Shown here: positions 28,231 to 37,575 of the stretch, one piece after another
Layout of the letters: each line of letters opens with the position of its first letter
Position numbering within the stretch: the first letter of the stretch is position 1
NCBI GenBank assembly: GCA_963778945.1
Contig: CAVZWL010000026.1
Coordinates: forward strand, 13,977-77,976
DNA length: 64,000 bases
Source: Fen-1254 sp963778945
Lineage (GTDB): Bacteria > Bacteroidota > Ignavibacteria > UBA10030
Direction of reading: 5' to 3'
The notes under the pieces: model-generated
Databases searched by the model: none
What the model saw: only the letters and a program-made list of their open reading frames with translations
What the model was told of the DNA's origin: nothing
Made by a program: the position numbers and the translations under genes

Positions 28231-29676
28231 ATGAATGCAGAACAAAATCAAATTGGGAATCTTGCAACGCAGGAATATAAGTACGGATTCATCAGCGATA
28301 TAGAATCCGATACGGTCGCACCGGGCCTCAGTGAAGATGTTATTCGAATGATCTCTGCAAAAAAAGAGGAACCTGAATGGCTGCTCGAATGGCGTCTGAA
28401 AGCGTACCGGCACTGGAAAACCATGACGGAGCCGCATTGGCCGAATGTTAAATTTGCGCCGATCGATTATCAGGCGATTGCCTATTACTCGGCTCCAAAA
28501 CAAAAAATTCGGCCTCAAAGCCTGACGGAAGTCGATCCGGAACTGGTTAAAACGTACGAAAAATTGGGCATTCCGCTCAAAGAGCAGGAGTGGCTCGCCG
28601 GTGTTGCGGTCGATGCCGTCTTCGACAGTGTTTCGGTTGCAACCACATTCAAAGAGAAACTGAAAGACCTCGGAATTATTTTCGGCTCCTTTTCAGATGC
28701 GGTGCGCGAGCATCCGGATCTGATTAAAAAATACCTCGGATCGGTTGTCCCGCAGAACGACAATTTTTTTGCTGCGCTTAATTCCGCCGTTTTCACAGAC
28801 GGTTCGTTCTGTTTTATTCCGAAGGGCGTACACTGTCCTATGGAGCTTTCTACTTATTTCCGCATCAATGCCGCAGATACGGGTCAATTCGAACGGACAT
28901 TGATCGTTGCAGAAGAAGGCGCGTACGTCAGTTATCTGGAAGGATGCACTGCCCCCAGGCGAGATACGAACCAGCTCCATGCGGCGGTGGTGGAGATTGT
29001 TTCGCATGCAAATGCTCAGGTCAAATATTCGACGGTGCAGAACTGGTATCCGGGAGATAAGGAAGGCCGCGGCGGTATTTATAATTTTGTGACCAAGCGG
29101 GGTAAATGCGCCGGCGATAATGCAAAAATTTCATGGACGCAGGTCGAGACCGGTTCCGCTATCACATGGAAATATCCGAGCGTTCTCCTGATCGGCGATA
29201 ATTCCGTCGGCGAATTTTATTCCGTTGCGGTCGTCAATAATTACCAGCAGGCCGATACCGGCACGAAAATGATTCATATCGGAAAGAACACGCACAGCAC
29301 GATCGTCTCAAAGGGTATCTCGGCGGGGCGCGGGCAGAATTCCTACCGGGGCCTTGTCGAGGTCAAGAAGGGAGCTGTCCACGCGCGGAATTATTCGCAG
29401 TGCGATTCGCTTCTCCTGGGGGATAAATGCGGCGCGCATACTTTCCCTTACATCGAAGTGAAAAATACGACGTCCAAAGTCGAACACGAAGCGTCGACAT
29501 CAAAAATCGGCGAGGACCAGATTTTTTACTGCAAACAGCGGGGACTGTCCGCAGAAGATGCCGTCAATATGATCGTCAACGGATTCTGCAAAGAGGTCTT
29601 TCGCGAACTGCCTATGGAGTTTGCCGTTGAAGCACAGAAACTGCTCGGTGTAAGCTTAGAAGGAAGCGTGGGCTAA
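28231..29676 (+). CDS. sufB: Fe-S cluster assembly scaffold SufB
   Basis: Core subunit of the SufBCD scaffold. 481 residues, full length. Characteristic segments are DSVSVATTFKEKL, AALNSAVFTDGSFCFIPKGV, EEGAYVSYLEGCTAPRRD, SKGISAGRGQNSYRGLV and EHEASTSKIGEDQIFYCKQR; the last carries the region of the conserved cluster-associated residues. First structural gene after rrf2. A 225-base gap containing a repeat separates it from sufC, which is unusual inside a suf operon. Confidence 0.96.
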   Translation: MNAEQNQIGNLATQEYKYGFISDIESDTVAPGLSEDVIRMISAKKEEPEWLLEWRLKAYRHWKTMTEPHWPNVKFAPIDYQAIAYYSAPKQKIRPQSLTEVDPELVKTYEKLGIPLKEQEWLAGVAVDAVFDSVSVATTFKEKLKDLGIIFGSFSDAVREHPDLIKKYLGSVVPQNDNFFAALNSAVFTDGSFCFIPKGVHCPMELSTYFRINAADTGQFERTLIVAEEGAYVSYLEGCTAPRRDTNQLHAAVVEIVSHANAQVKYSTVQNWYPGDKEGRGGIYNFVTKRGKCAGDNAKISWTQVETGSAITWKYPSVLLIGDNSVGEFYSVAVVNNYQQADTGTKMIHIGKNTHSTIVSKGISAGRGQNSYRGLVEVKKGAVHARNYSQCDSLLLGDKCGAHTFPYIEVKNTTSKVEHEASTSKIGEDQIFYCKQRGLSAEDAVNMIVNGFCKEVFRELPMEFAVEAQKLLGVSLEGSVG

Positions 29677-29691
29677 AAGAATGAAGAATAA

Positions 29692-29880
29692 GGTTAATAG
29701 TAAATGGTTAATAGTAAATGGTAAATGGTAGCCGGAGGCCTGATGATGTTGTCCTACGCCAGTGAGTTTCAATTTGGAGAATAGTAAAGAATGAGTTGTA
29801 AACAGCAAACAGCAAACAGTAAATGGTAAATAAGAACCAAGAACCAAGAACTACGAACCAAGAACAAAGAACGCAATTTA
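29692..29880 (+). repeat. Hairpin repeat copy 2 plus two heptamer arrays, inside the suf operon
   Basis: 29692-29733 reads GGTTAAT AGTAAAT GGTTAAT AGTAAAT GGTAAAT. The GCCGGAGGCCTGATG core and a TTTCAATTTGGAGAA end follow, matching the repeat at 18887. 29796-29880 is a second heptamer run shading from AAACAGC-type to GAACCAA-type units. It separates sufB from sufC. Confidence 0.8.
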
Positions 29881-29901
29881 TGAATAAGATGAGGATTGTT
29901 T

Positions 29902-30666
29902 ATGCCTTTGCTTGAGATTAAAAATTTACATGCGGAAGTGGGTGGAAATGAAATTCTCCGGGGCATTAACCTGACGGTGAATCCGGGAGAAATCCATGCT
30001 ATTATGGGGCCGAACGGCTCCGGGAAAAGCACGCTCGCCGGCGTCCTCGCCGGACGAGAAGCATATACGGTAACCGAAGGAGAGATTCTGTACCGCGGGA
30101 AAGACCTTTTTTCGCTCAATCCCGAAGAACGTGCACGCGAAGGCATGTTCCTTGCCTTTCAATATCCGGTCGAAATTCCAGGTGTTAATAATTCGTACTT
30201 CCTCAAAGCGGCTCTGAATGCTGTCCGGAAGTACCGCGGATTGGAAGAATTGGATGCCATGGATTTTCTCAAGCTTATTAAATCGAAATTGAAACTCATC
30301 GAAATGGATGAAAGTTTTCTGAATCGTCCGGTCAATGAAGGGTTCTCCGGCGGCGAGAAAAAACGGAATGAAATTTTTCATATGGCGGTGCTCGATCCCG
30401 TTCTTTCGATCCTCGATGAAACGGATTCGGGCCTGGATATCGATGCGCTCCGAATCGTTGCGGACGGCGTCAATAAGCTCCGCAGCCGCGAGAATGCAGC
30501 GATTGTCGTGACTCATTACCAGCGCCTGCTCAATTATATCATTCCCGATGTCGTGCATGTTCTTGTGGACGGCCGTATCGTAAAATCCGGCACAAAGAAC
30601 CTGGCGCTCGAACTCGAATCGCGCGGCTACGAATGGGTCCGGGAAGAAACAGAACAGGCAGTCTGA
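29902..30666 (+). CDS. sufC: Fe-S assembly ATPase SufC
   Basis: ABC-type ATPase of the SufBCD complex. Walker A GPNGSGKST near residue 36, signature FSGGEKKRNEI near 148, and Walker B LSILDETDSGLDIDALR near 168, where the TDSGLD D-loop is diagnostic of SufC. ATG 29902 follows GAGGATTG; a TTG at 29896 is in frame. 254 residues. sufD follows 11 bases downstream. Confidence 0.96.
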   Translation: MPLLEIKNLHAEVGGNEILRGINLTVNPGEIHAIMGPNGSGKSTLAGVLAGREAYTVTEGEILYRGKDLFSLNPEERAREGMFLAFQYPVEIPGVNNSYFLKAALNAVRKYRGLEELDAMDFLKLIKSKLKLIEMDESFLNRPVNEGFSGGEKKRNEIFHMAVLDPVLSILDETDSGLDIDALRIVADGVNKLRSRENAAIVVTHYQRLLNYIIPDVVHVLVDGRIVKSGTKNLALELESRGYEWVREETEQAV

Positions 30667-30677
30667 CGGAGAGAACT

Positions 30678-32018
30678 ATGCAATCGGCAGATCAAACAGT
30701 GCTCTTAGAGTATCGATCGGATTTTGAAAAGTTCGAACAGGGATTGAACGGCGAAAAATCCACGCCGCGGCATGCACTGCGCCGCCAGGCATTTTCAAAA
30801 TTCATGGAAACGGGATTCCCGACTTCCAGGCAGGAAGATTGGCGGTTTACAAACATTCAGCCCGTTGCGAAAACGCATTTTGAACCGGTTCTCACTGACA
30901 ATGCATCGAAGATTTCTTTGGCGGATCTCGAATCCGTTCTTTTGCCGGATGCTGTACGCGTGGTTCTTGTCGACGGATTTTTCTCCTCTGCGCTGTCGGA
31001 TTTAAACGGCCTGCCCGCAGGAGTTGTTGTCGAGAGTCTTGCCGCAGCCCGCAAGCAAAACCGGCCTGAAGTGCTTATTCATCTTGGAGCATACGTGGAT
31101 CCGAATGAAAATGGGTTTGCTGCGCTCAATGCCGCGTTTTTAATGGATGGTGTTTTTCTTTTTGTTCCCCGTCGAACGATAGTCGAGAAGCCGATTCAGT
31201 TCATCTATATAGCAGCAAATCGGCAGAACCCTTCCGTTGCGCATCCGCGCAGTCTTTTTGTTGCCGGCGATGCTGCTCAAGTTAAAATTGTGGAAACGTA
31301 TTTTGGTCCCGGCGGTCAGGCATATCTGACCAATGCCGTTGTGGAGACCGTCCTCGGAAATCATGCTGTCGTTGAACATGACCGCATTCAGCTCGAAGGT
31401 GAAAATGCGTTTCATATCAATACTTCTGCCGTTTACCAGCAGGCCGGAAGCGCGTATCATTCGAATTGCATATCACTCGGAGGGCTTCTGGTAAGGAATA
31501 CGCTCGCTGCCAGACTGGACGCGGAGGGCATAGAATGCCGCCTCAACGGTCTTTTGATTGCTCATGGTAATCAGCTCATCGATAATCACACGCTTCTGGA
31601 TCATGCAAAGCCGAACTGCACCAGTCATCAGGTCTATAAAGCTATTCTGGACGGAAAAGCGCGAGGCGTTTTTAACGGAAAAATTATGGTGCATAAAGAC
31701 GCGCAAAAAACAGATGCAAAGCAAACGAATAAGACGCTCCTGCTCTCGGATGATGCTGTGATGAATACAAAACCGCAGCTTGAAATATTCGCTGACGATG
31801 TCAAATGCACACACGGCGCTACAGTAGGGCAGCTCGACGCAGAGCATATATTTTACCTCCGCTCGCGCGGTCTCAATGAATCGCAGGCGCGGGATATGCT
31901 GACCTACGCATTTGCAGGCGAAGTTATCGGGAGTGTCGGCATTCCGGCGCTCCGTGAACAGTTAGACCTGCAGATTCATTCCAGGCTCGACCGCGGACGA
32001 AAGGACGCTGCCCGATGA
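30678..32018 (+). CDS. sufD: Fe-S assembly protein SufD
   Basis: SufB paralogue forming the SufBCD scaffold. The N-terminal FPTSRQEDWRFTNIQP is the classical SufD entry motif, and the beta-helix core and C-terminal DDVKCTHGATVGQLDAEHIF with its conserved His match the family. 446 residues. ATG 30678 follows GGAGAG; the open frame extends to 30633 inside sufC. Its stop overlaps sufS (ATGA). Confidence 0.96.
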   Translation: MQSADQTVLLEYRSDFEKFEQGLNGEKSTPRHALRRQAFSKFMETGFPTSRQEDWRFTNIQPVAKTHFEPVLTDNASKISLADLESVLLPDAVRVVLVDGFFSSALSDLNGLPAGVVVESLAAARKQNRPEVLIHLGAYVDPNENGFAALNAAFLMDGVFLFVPRRTIVEKPIQFIYIAANRQNPSVAHPRSLFVAGDAAQVKIVETYFGPGGQAYLTNAVVETVLGNHAVVEHDRIQLEGENAFHINTSAVYQQAGSAYHSNCISLGGLLVRNTLAARLDAEGIECRLNGLLIAHGNQLIDNHTLLDHAKPNCTSHQVYKAILDGKARGVFNGKIMVHKDAQKTDAKQTNKTLLLSDDAVMNTKPQLEIFADDVKCTHGATVGQLDAEHIFYLRSRGLNESQARDMLTYAFAGEVIGSVGIPALREQLDLQIHSRLDRGRKDAAR

Positions 32019-33277
32019 TAGCAGAAAAAGAACAGAAGAAAACCTCGGCCGCCGTTCTTGATGCCGATAAGATTCGCGGAGATTTTCCGATTCTCTCGAT
32101 TCGGGTTCACGGAAAACCGCTCGTGTATCTGGACAATGCCGCGACGACACAGAAGCCGCTTGCCGTCCTCGATGCAATAGACCGTTATTACAGGGAAGAA
32201 AACGCCAACGTGCACCGCGGCGTGCATGCGTTAAGCGAACTTGCTACTAAGAAATATGAAGATGCCCGAGAGACCATAAGAACGTTTATCAATGCTGCTT
32301 CTGCGAAAGAAATTATATTTACACGCGGAGCTACTGAAAGCATCAATCTTGTCGCTGCAACTTTCGGCAGGAAATATCTGAAACCGGGAGACGAGGTCGT
32401 TATCACCGGACTCGAGCATCATTCCAACATCGTTCCCTGGCAGTTAATCTGCGAAGAGAAACAGGCGAAACTGCGTATAGCACCGATCGATAATAACGGC
32501 GAAGTAGAGCTGGAAGAATTTGAAAATCTGCTGTCCGAAAAAGTAAAAATTGCTGCAATAAGTCACGTTTCGAATGCACTGGGAACGGTCAATCCGATTC
32601 GGCAGATGATTGAATCGGCTCACCGCTTCAATATTCCAGTGCTCGTCGACGGTGCACAGGGCTTGCCGCATTTGAAGGTCGATGTGCGCGCCCTTGATGC
32701 GGATTTTTATGCCTTTTCTTCTCATAAGATTTTCGGTCCGACCGGACTGGGAATACTGTACGGAAAAGAACGGCTTCTGGATGCTTTGCCTCCGTATCAG
32801 GGCGGCGGAGACATGATACGTTCCGTGACGTTCGAAAAAACTATTTTCAACGAACTTCCCTATAAATTCGAAGCCGGTACGCCGCATATCGAAGGAGCAA
32901 TAGGTCTCGGGTCTGCGCTGGAATATCTCAAGACGCTCGACTGGGAAGCTGTAGTCCGTTATGAACGTGATTTGATCCGCTCTGCATCGGACCGGCTTTC
33001 GGAGATTGAAGGTGTGCGGATCATCGGTACGGCGAAAGAAAAAGCCGGCGTCGTTTCTTTTGTTATCGACGGCATTCACCCGCATGATATCGGAACTATA
33101 CTCGATCAGGAAGGGATTGCGATACGGACGGGACATCATTGCGCTCAGCCGGTCATGGACCGATTCGGTATTCCTGCGACTGCGCGCGCTTCATTTGCAT
33201 TCTATAATACCATGGATGAAATCGATATGCTCGTTGAGGGCATTCAAAAAGTGAAGAAGGTTTTTGGCTATGTCTGA
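32015..33277 (+). CDS. sufS: Cysteine desulfurase SufS
   Basis: PLP enzyme that supplies sulfur from cysteine. 420 residues. The PLP lysine is K238 in SSHKIFGPTG. EHHSNIVPWQ and HVSNALGTVNP are conserved cofactor-pocket blocks. The catalytic persulfide Cys sits in IRTGHHCAQP near residue 375. Group II desulfurase, pairing with SufU encoded immediately downstream, with which it overlaps by eight bases. Confidence 0.96.
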   Translation: MIAEKEQKKTSAAVLDADKIRGDFPILSIRVHGKPLVYLDNAATTQKPLAVLDAIDRYYREENANVHRGVHALSELATKKYEDARETIRTFINAASAKEIIFTRGATESINLVAATFGRKYLKPGDEVVITGLEHHSNIVPWQLICEEKQAKLRIAPIDNNGEVELEEFENLLSEKVKIAAISHVSNALGTVNPIRQMIESAHRFNIPVLVDGAQGLPHLKVDVRALDADFYAFSSHKIFGPTGLGILYGKERLLDALPPYQGGGDMIRSVTFEKTIFNELPYKFEAGTPHIEGAIGLGSALEYLKTLDWEAVVRYERDLIRSASDRLSEIEGVRIIGTAKEKAGVVSFVIDGIHPHDIGTILDQEGIAIRTGHHCAQPVMDRFGIPATARASFAFYNTMDEIDMLVEGIQKVKKVFGYV

Positions 33278-33716
33278 TCTTAGATCTCTCTATCAGGAAG
33301 TGATACTCGACCATAACCGCAACCCGCGGAATTACAGGAAAATGGAAAATCCGGACCGCTTTCTGGAAGGATATAACCCGCTGTGCGGAGACCGTTATAC
33401 GGTCTACATAAAAATGAAAGGCGAGGTCATCGAAGATATTTCTTTTCAGGGATCCGGGTGCGCCATTTCCAAAGCTTCCGCGTCCGTGATGGGGAGCCTG
33501 CTCAAAGGAAAGACGCGCGTCGAAGCGGAGGCATTATTCGATCAGTTTCATCAACTCGTGCGCGGGGAATCGGAAGCGGATGCGGAAGAACTGGGAAAAC
33601 TGGCGGCATTTTCGGGCGTCAGCGAATTTCCGGCTCGGGTAAAATGCGCGATCCTTGCCTGGCATACCATGAAAAATGTTCTTGAGAACAAAGAAGAATC
33701 CGTTTCGACGGAATAG
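33270..33716 (+). CDS. sufU: SufU-type zinc-dependent sulfurtransferase
   Basis: IscU-fold partner of SufS that accepts its persulfide. 148 residues. Zinc ligands are visible: Cys39 and Asp41 in PLCGDRY, Cys64 in GSGCAISKASAS, and a Cys in RVKCAILAW near 126. The insertion between the second and third ligands typical of SufU over IscU is present. ATG 33270 lies inside the sufS 3' end; a TTG at 33264 is the other option. Confidence 0.95.
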   Translation: MSDLRSLYQEVILDHNRNPRNYRKMENPDRFLEGYNPLCGDRYTVYIKMKGEVIEDISFQGSGCAISKASASVMGSLLKGKTRVEAEALFDQFHQLVRGESEADAEELGKLAAFSGVSEFPARVKCAILAWHTMKNVLENKEESVSTE

Positions 33717-33762
33717 GGAATTTTCATAATAAAGCCGATGTTCAATAATAAACGGAGAAGAT

Positions 33763-34119
33763 ATGACGGAAAATTTAACAGCAGCAGAAATTTCGGTAAC
33801 ACCTGAGGCGGCGGCGGAAATCCGGCGTGTACGAACGGAAAATAATATTCCGGAAACGCTGTCCCTGCGTCTGGGTGTGAAAGACGGCAGCGGATGCTGC
33901 GGTGTCTCCTATGTAATCGGATTCGACGATAAAGCGAACGAAACGGACCGGGTGTTTCAAAGCGAAGGGTTGACGGTATATGTCGACCTTCAAAGCCTTC
34001 TGCGTCTGTCCGGCTCGAAGCTGGCGTTTGCCGAAGGACCGGAAGGGCGTGGATTTTATTTCGATAACCCGAATGAAGAAAAATGCGGCTGCGGCGGCGG
34101 CTGCGACTGCGGAAATTGA
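33763..34119 (+). CDS. A-type Fe-S carrier (HesB/IscA/SufA family) with Cys-rich end
   Basis: 118-residue carrier that passes clusters to apoproteins. The family cysteines are present: Cys45/Cys46 in GSGCCGVSY and Cys108/Cys110 in CGCGGGCDCG. Two extra cysteines (114 and 116) follow in the last residues, so the usual CGCG.SF ending is replaced by a CGCGGGCDCGN tail. Whether the extra pair binds metal is unknown. It lies in the suf operon 46 bases after sufU. Confidence 0.88.
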   Translation: MTENLTAAEISVTPEAAAEIRRVRTENNIPETLSLRLGVKDGSGCCGVSYVIGFDDKANETDRVFQSEGLTVYVDLQSLLRLSGSKLAFAEGPEGRGFYFDNPNEEKCGCGGGCDCGN

Positions 34120-34121
34120 TT

Positions 34122-34511
34122 ATGGTCGCAGAAGAACGAAAACAAGAACGGCCTGCCGATGAACCGGAAAATAATCCGCAGCTCGATTTGAATGCTCCGA
34201 TTGCCGAAAGCCGTGTGTGGGATGTATTGAGGGATTGTTACGATCCGGAAATTCCGGTGAATATCGTCGACCTCGGCCTCGTCTATGATGTGAAGGTAGA
34301 AGAGGAAATTCCGGGCGAAGCGAACGTGTACATTGTGATGACATTGACGGCTCCCGGCTGCGGGATGGGTCCGATGATCGCGGCGGATGTCAAGCGGCGG
34401 GCGGAGCAAGTTCCGGGCGTGCGCAACGTGATGGTCGAGTTGGTTTTCGAGCCGGCCTGGAATCCCGGTATGATGTCCGAAGCGGCAAAATTGATTTTGA
34501 ATATGTCATAA
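34122..34511 (+). CDS. sufT: SufT-like Fe-S maturation protein (DUF59/MIP18)
   Basis: Cytoplasmic factor for Fe-S protein maturation. 129 residues. The MIP18 core is clear: LRDCYDPEIPVNIVDLGLVYDV near residue 36 (read across this block) and TLTAPGCGMGPMIAADVK with the conserved Cys near 86. The N-terminal ~25 residues are charged and variable. ATG 34122 starts two bases after the carrier's stop. Last gene of the suf run. Confidence 0.9.
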   Translation: MVAEERKQERPADEPENNPQLDLNAPIAESRVWDVLRDCYDPEIPVNIVDLGLVYDVKVEEEIPGEANVYIVMTLTAPGCGMGPMIAADVKRRAEQVPGVRNVMVELVFEPAWNPGMMSEAAKLILNMS

Positions 34512-34617
34512 TCCATGGAAAATGCGCTGCCAGGAACTTCTGGAGGGGAAGATGGTGTTATATATTTTGAATTGAAAAGAGCAATCGCTTACACATTATA
34601 TCAAGAGAGGAAATGGT

Positions 34618-35250
34618 ATGGCATACGAATGGAAATTCAAATCGCGTCCGTATTCGGATGAAGAGGCAAAAAAACTGCTGGCGAATGTCGTCAGTCCGGA
34701 AACGACCGATTGGCATTACAACACTCACCATAAAGGTTACGTTACAGCCCTGAATAACATCGAAAAGGGACTGGAGACAGCGGATCGTTCGGGAGCAAAC
34801 GGAAATTTTAGCCAGATCGGCGAGCTGAAGCGCAGGTTTACATGGAATCACTCCGGAACGCTGCTTCACGATCTGTATTGGGAAGTTCTCGGCGGCGACG
34901 GCGATCCTTCCAAGGGACCGGAAATAAAAGCCGCGATTGAAAAGGAATTTGGGTCGTTCGATGTGTGGAAAGCAGACTTTAAAGCATCTGCGCTCTCGGC
35001 AAAACTCAGCGGATGGGGGCTGCTCGTGTTCGACCGGCTCTATTCAGAGCGGCTGCTCAATGTCCTGGTGGACGAACACCAATACGGCGCCATCTGGGGC
35101 GGAGTTCCGCTGATCGCTCTCGATGTTTTTGAGCATGCCTACTATCACAAAGACGGTCCTGCCCGCGCAAAATATATCGACAACGTGATTGCGAACTTGC
35201 ACTGGGGAAGAATCAATGAGCGCTACAAAAAATATGTGCTGGGGAAGTGA
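34618..35250 (+). CDS. sodB: Superoxide dismutase, Fe/Mn family
   Basis: Dismutates superoxide. 210 residues. The N-terminal metal His is in NTHHKGYV (residues 37-38), the second in LLHDLYW (His84), and the Asp/His pair in LDVFEHAYYH near 168-172. Fe versus Mn cannot be told by eye. ATG 34618 follows AGAGGAAATGGT. It lies behind the suf operon and may share oxidative-stress control, though the 106-base gap suggests its own promoter. A terminator follows. Confidence 0.94.
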   Translation: MAYEWKFKSRPYSDEEAKKLLANVVSPETTDWHYNTHHKGYVTALNNIEKGLETADRSGANGNFSQIGELKRRFTWNHSGTLLHDLYWEVLGGDGDPSKGPEIKAAIEKEFGSFDVWKADFKASALSAKLSGWGLLVFDRLYSERLLNVLVDEHQYGAIWGGVPLIALDVFEHAYYHKDGPARAKYIDNVIANLHWGRINERYKKYVLGK

Positions 35251-35280
35251 ACGGTAAACAGTAAACGGTGAACAGTAAAA
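35249..35280 (+). repeat. Heptamer array after sodB
   Basis: Units AACGGTA, AACAGTA, AACGGTG, AACAGTA, AAAACGG fill the space between the sodB stop and its terminator. Confidence 0.65.
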
Positions 35281-35285
35281 ACGGA

Positions 35286-35317
35286 GCCCGGTTTTGCATA
35301 AGCGAGACCGGGCTTTT
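35286..35317 (+). terminator. Intrinsic terminator of sodB
   Basis: Seven-bp stem GCCCGGT / ACCGGGC with a 14-base loop, followed by TTTTGTATTT. Located 36 bases after the sodB stop. Confidence 0.75.
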
Positions 35318-35347
35318 GTATTTATAACCTTGCGGGGGCGTCCTTTT

Positions 35348-35824
35348 TCAATCCCGCTTCAAAATCGGCAGTCCGGTTTCTTTTGCTACAGACAATGCCA
35401 AATGTTCTCCTTCCGGGCTGAAAGACCAATAGAAAAGAGATTGAAGAGGATGCTGTGCTTGTATCGATTTGACCGCTGCAACGGTCATGCGATGAGCTAT
35501 TCCTTTTCCCCTATATTCCGGCAGAACGAGTGCAGAACAAAGATACAGAGCGGTAAAGGCCGAATTCTTTGGCGTTAGTTTCAGAAGTTCGTTTTCGTTG
35601 ATGGCTTTGGCGATAAATTCTTTCATGATGTGATCGGTCGTTGGAATGATCAATATCCATGCAATCGGACCGTTCTCATCCTCCTCCTGCGTGATGGTAG
35701 CCGGATGTAATTCCTTCAAGCGCTGCATAATATCCTCATCCACTGAGATCTGGTCGGGATCGTTATGGGCTTGAAAGAATTCGCCGGCAAGTTGTATCAT
35801 TCGTTCGAGATTGTTCGGTGCCAT
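35348..35824 (-). CDS. GNAT-family N-acetyltransferase
   Basis: 158 residues. Acetyl-CoA-binding motif A is LVLPEYRGKGIAHRMTVAAV near residue 98, with the R/Q-x-x-G-x-G/A core as RGKGIA. A hydrophobic strand (PIAWILIIPT) precedes it. Substrate unknown. Converges with sodB; the ATG (35824) is followed upstream by a repeat-rich gap. Confidence 0.78.
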   Translation of the reverse strand: MAPNNLERMIQLAGEFFQAHNDPDQISVDEDIMQRLKELHPATITQEEDENGPIAWILIIPTTDHIMKEFIAKAINENELLKLTPKNSAFTALYLCSALVLPEYRGKGIAHRMTVAAVKSIQAQHPLQSLFYWSFSPEGEHLALSVAKETGLPILKRD

Positions 35825-35867
35825 GCTGTAAGGTACTGCGGATGGAGGTAAGGTGCAAATAATAATA

Positions 35868-35966
35868 GTTCTTGGTTCTTAGTTCTTAACTACGAACGAC
35901 GAACCACGAACTACGAACTTTGATCCATTTACTATTCACTATTCACAGTTTACTATTCACTGTTAA
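35868..35966. repeat. Heptamer arrays in the 35.8-36.1 kb gap
   Basis: Runs of 7-base units in two flavours: TTCTTGG/TTCTTAG/TTCTTAA, then CTACGAA/CGACGAA/CCACGAA/CTACGAA, then TTACTAT/TCACTAT/TCACAGT/TTACTAT/TCACTGT. The gap (about 270 bases) holds no gene. Confidence 0.75.
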
Positions 35967-36054
35967 CGGCTTCCGTTAAAAAAGCGACGGGATTCTCAAA
36001 ATTGCAGCCACTCACGCAAAACGTTCATGGGCAATTTTGGAACTTTTAACTTTC

Positions 36055-36083
36055 GTGACATTTCGGTATACTTGCATTATCAT
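36055..36083 (+). promoter_or_regulatory. Possible promoter of the M28 peptidase gene
   Basis: GTGACA, 17-base spacer, TATCAT, ending 15 bases before the ATG. The leader would be very short, so confidence is low. Confidence 0.35.
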
Positions 36084-36098
36084 AAATTCAATTGAAGG

Positions 36099-37562
36099 AT
36101 GATGGACTCTTACAAGATCGTTACTCTCATTTTTCTTCTAGTTGTCCGGCAAATATTTGCCCAGTCACCGGCCGAGATGCCAATAAAGGCACAGGCGGAA
36201 AAGCGACTTATTTCAAAAGTCAGTCAGGTCAATCTGCGAATGACGGTGCGGGATATCGTTCAATGCGGAAACCGGCTCGGCGGAACGGCGTCCGGGGATA
36301 AATCGGTCAAGTACGTCGCAGGTCGTTTCAAGGGATATGGCTTCGATCCAGAAATTGTTTCGGAGCCGGAACAGCTTGTCTTTTCCGATGTTCATTGGAA
36401 TATCAAGATCGATGAACCGAAACGTCTGCGCGGTCTTCTTCAGCACGAATGGCTTGCCGGATATTCTCCGTCAATGCGAGAGCAAAAATCCTTGCTGACC
36501 TTCTGCCCTTCAGGCGCCGATATCATGAAGAATAAAATCGACGGTAAAGCTGTGCTGTTGGACAGGCATCCTTCCGATGCAGTATATAACGCGCTGGTAC
36601 AAGCCGGCGCCCGCTGCTTGCTGACGTATGAACCCGTTCATTCTTCTGCATATTCTACATATGCAATGATTACAAATTTAAAAGCTTCGAAAGATAACCC
36701 AATTCCGGTATACGATATTTCCACCTATGCGGGAGAACGGCTAAAATCGGAATTGCAGAAAGAAACGCCTGTCGCAATAAAATATTCTTCAAAGTGCGCC
36801 ATTAAACCCGGACATCCAAAAACCATTATAGCAACGCTGCAGGGATCCGGCGATGGATATTATATAGTATGTGCTCACGGAGATTCCGATTCCGGCGGAC
36901 CGGGAGCCGACGATAATGCTTCCGGCGTTTCCGGAGTGCTGGAAATAGCGCGTCTTCTTAAAGGACTGGTTGACGATGAAATTATACCGCCCCCGTCTTT
37001 GAGTATTCGTTTTATTATTTGGGGAAGTGAATTAACATCGTCCGGTTATTATATCCGGCAGCATGCATCGGAAATGCAAAAGATTGCCGGCGTGATCAAT
37101 CTTGACGAAATCGGCATCGCCCGCCCGCGCAGCTGCGTTTATTTTGAAGGAAATGATGCCGAGCAGAATCATGATATCTTGAAAATTTTTGAAAATATCG
37201 GTGAAAAATATGCGGGGCAGCGGGGATTCTGGAAAGAAGCGACTACGAATCCGCTGCTTGGAGGAACGGATTCACATGTCTTTCTGCCGAAGTCCCTGGA
37301 AGAACTCGGCGTGCCTTCGGTTAAAATTCCCTCCATCACCGTTTTTACGGCAGCATGGAACGAACCGAAAACCGTTGCACAGACAGAAGGATGGCGTTCT
37401 AAAGCATGGAAGGGAAAATCCGATTCTATCCTCATCGGCTATTCGCCTTATTATCATTCTACGCTCGATCTGCCGAAAATGACGACCGATAAAGAGCCGG
37501 TCGATATGGCATGGGGCGTCAATGCCGCCGGGCTTGCTTTGCTGCAGCTCTTGTGGAAATAA
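36099..37562 (+). CDS. Secreted M28-family zinc aminopeptidase
   Basis: Exported metallopeptidase of 487 residues. Signal peptide IVTLIFLLVVRQIFAQS. A PA-type insert lies in the middle (GKAVLLDRHPSDAVYNALVQ). Zinc and catalytic motifs: CAHGDSDSGGPGADDNASG near residue 262 (His and bridging Asp), WGSELTSSGY (catalytic/ligand Glu), INLDEIG (Asp) and YYHSTLDLP near 455 (His). Likely periplasmic or extracellular peptide degradation. GAAGG precedes ATG 36099; ATG 36102 is equally possible. folP follows 13 bases later. Confidence 0.88.
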   Translation: MMDSYKIVTLIFLLVVRQIFAQSPAEMPIKAQAEKRLISKVSQVNLRMTVRDIVQCGNRLGGTASGDKSVKYVAGRFKGYGFDPEIVSEPEQLVFSDVHWNIKIDEPKRLRGLLQHEWLAGYSPSMREQKSLLTFCPSGADIMKNKIDGKAVLLDRHPSDAVYNALVQAGARCLLTYEPVHSSAYSTYAMITNLKASKDNPIPVYDISTYAGERLKSELQKETPVAIKYSSKCAIKPGHPKTIIATLQGSGDGYYIVCAHGDSDSGGPGADDNASGVSGVLEIARLLKGLVDDEIIPPPSLSIRFIIWGSELTSSGYYIRQHASEMQKIAGVINLDEIGIARPRSCVYFEGNDAEQNHDILKIFENIGEKYAGQRGFWKEATTNPLLGGTDSHVFLPKSLEELGVPSVKIPSITVFTAAWNEPKTVAQTEGWRSKAWKGKSDSILIGYSPYYHSTLDLPKMTTDKEPVDMAWGVNAAGLALLQLLWK

Positions 37563-37575
37563 AATTTCAATATCG

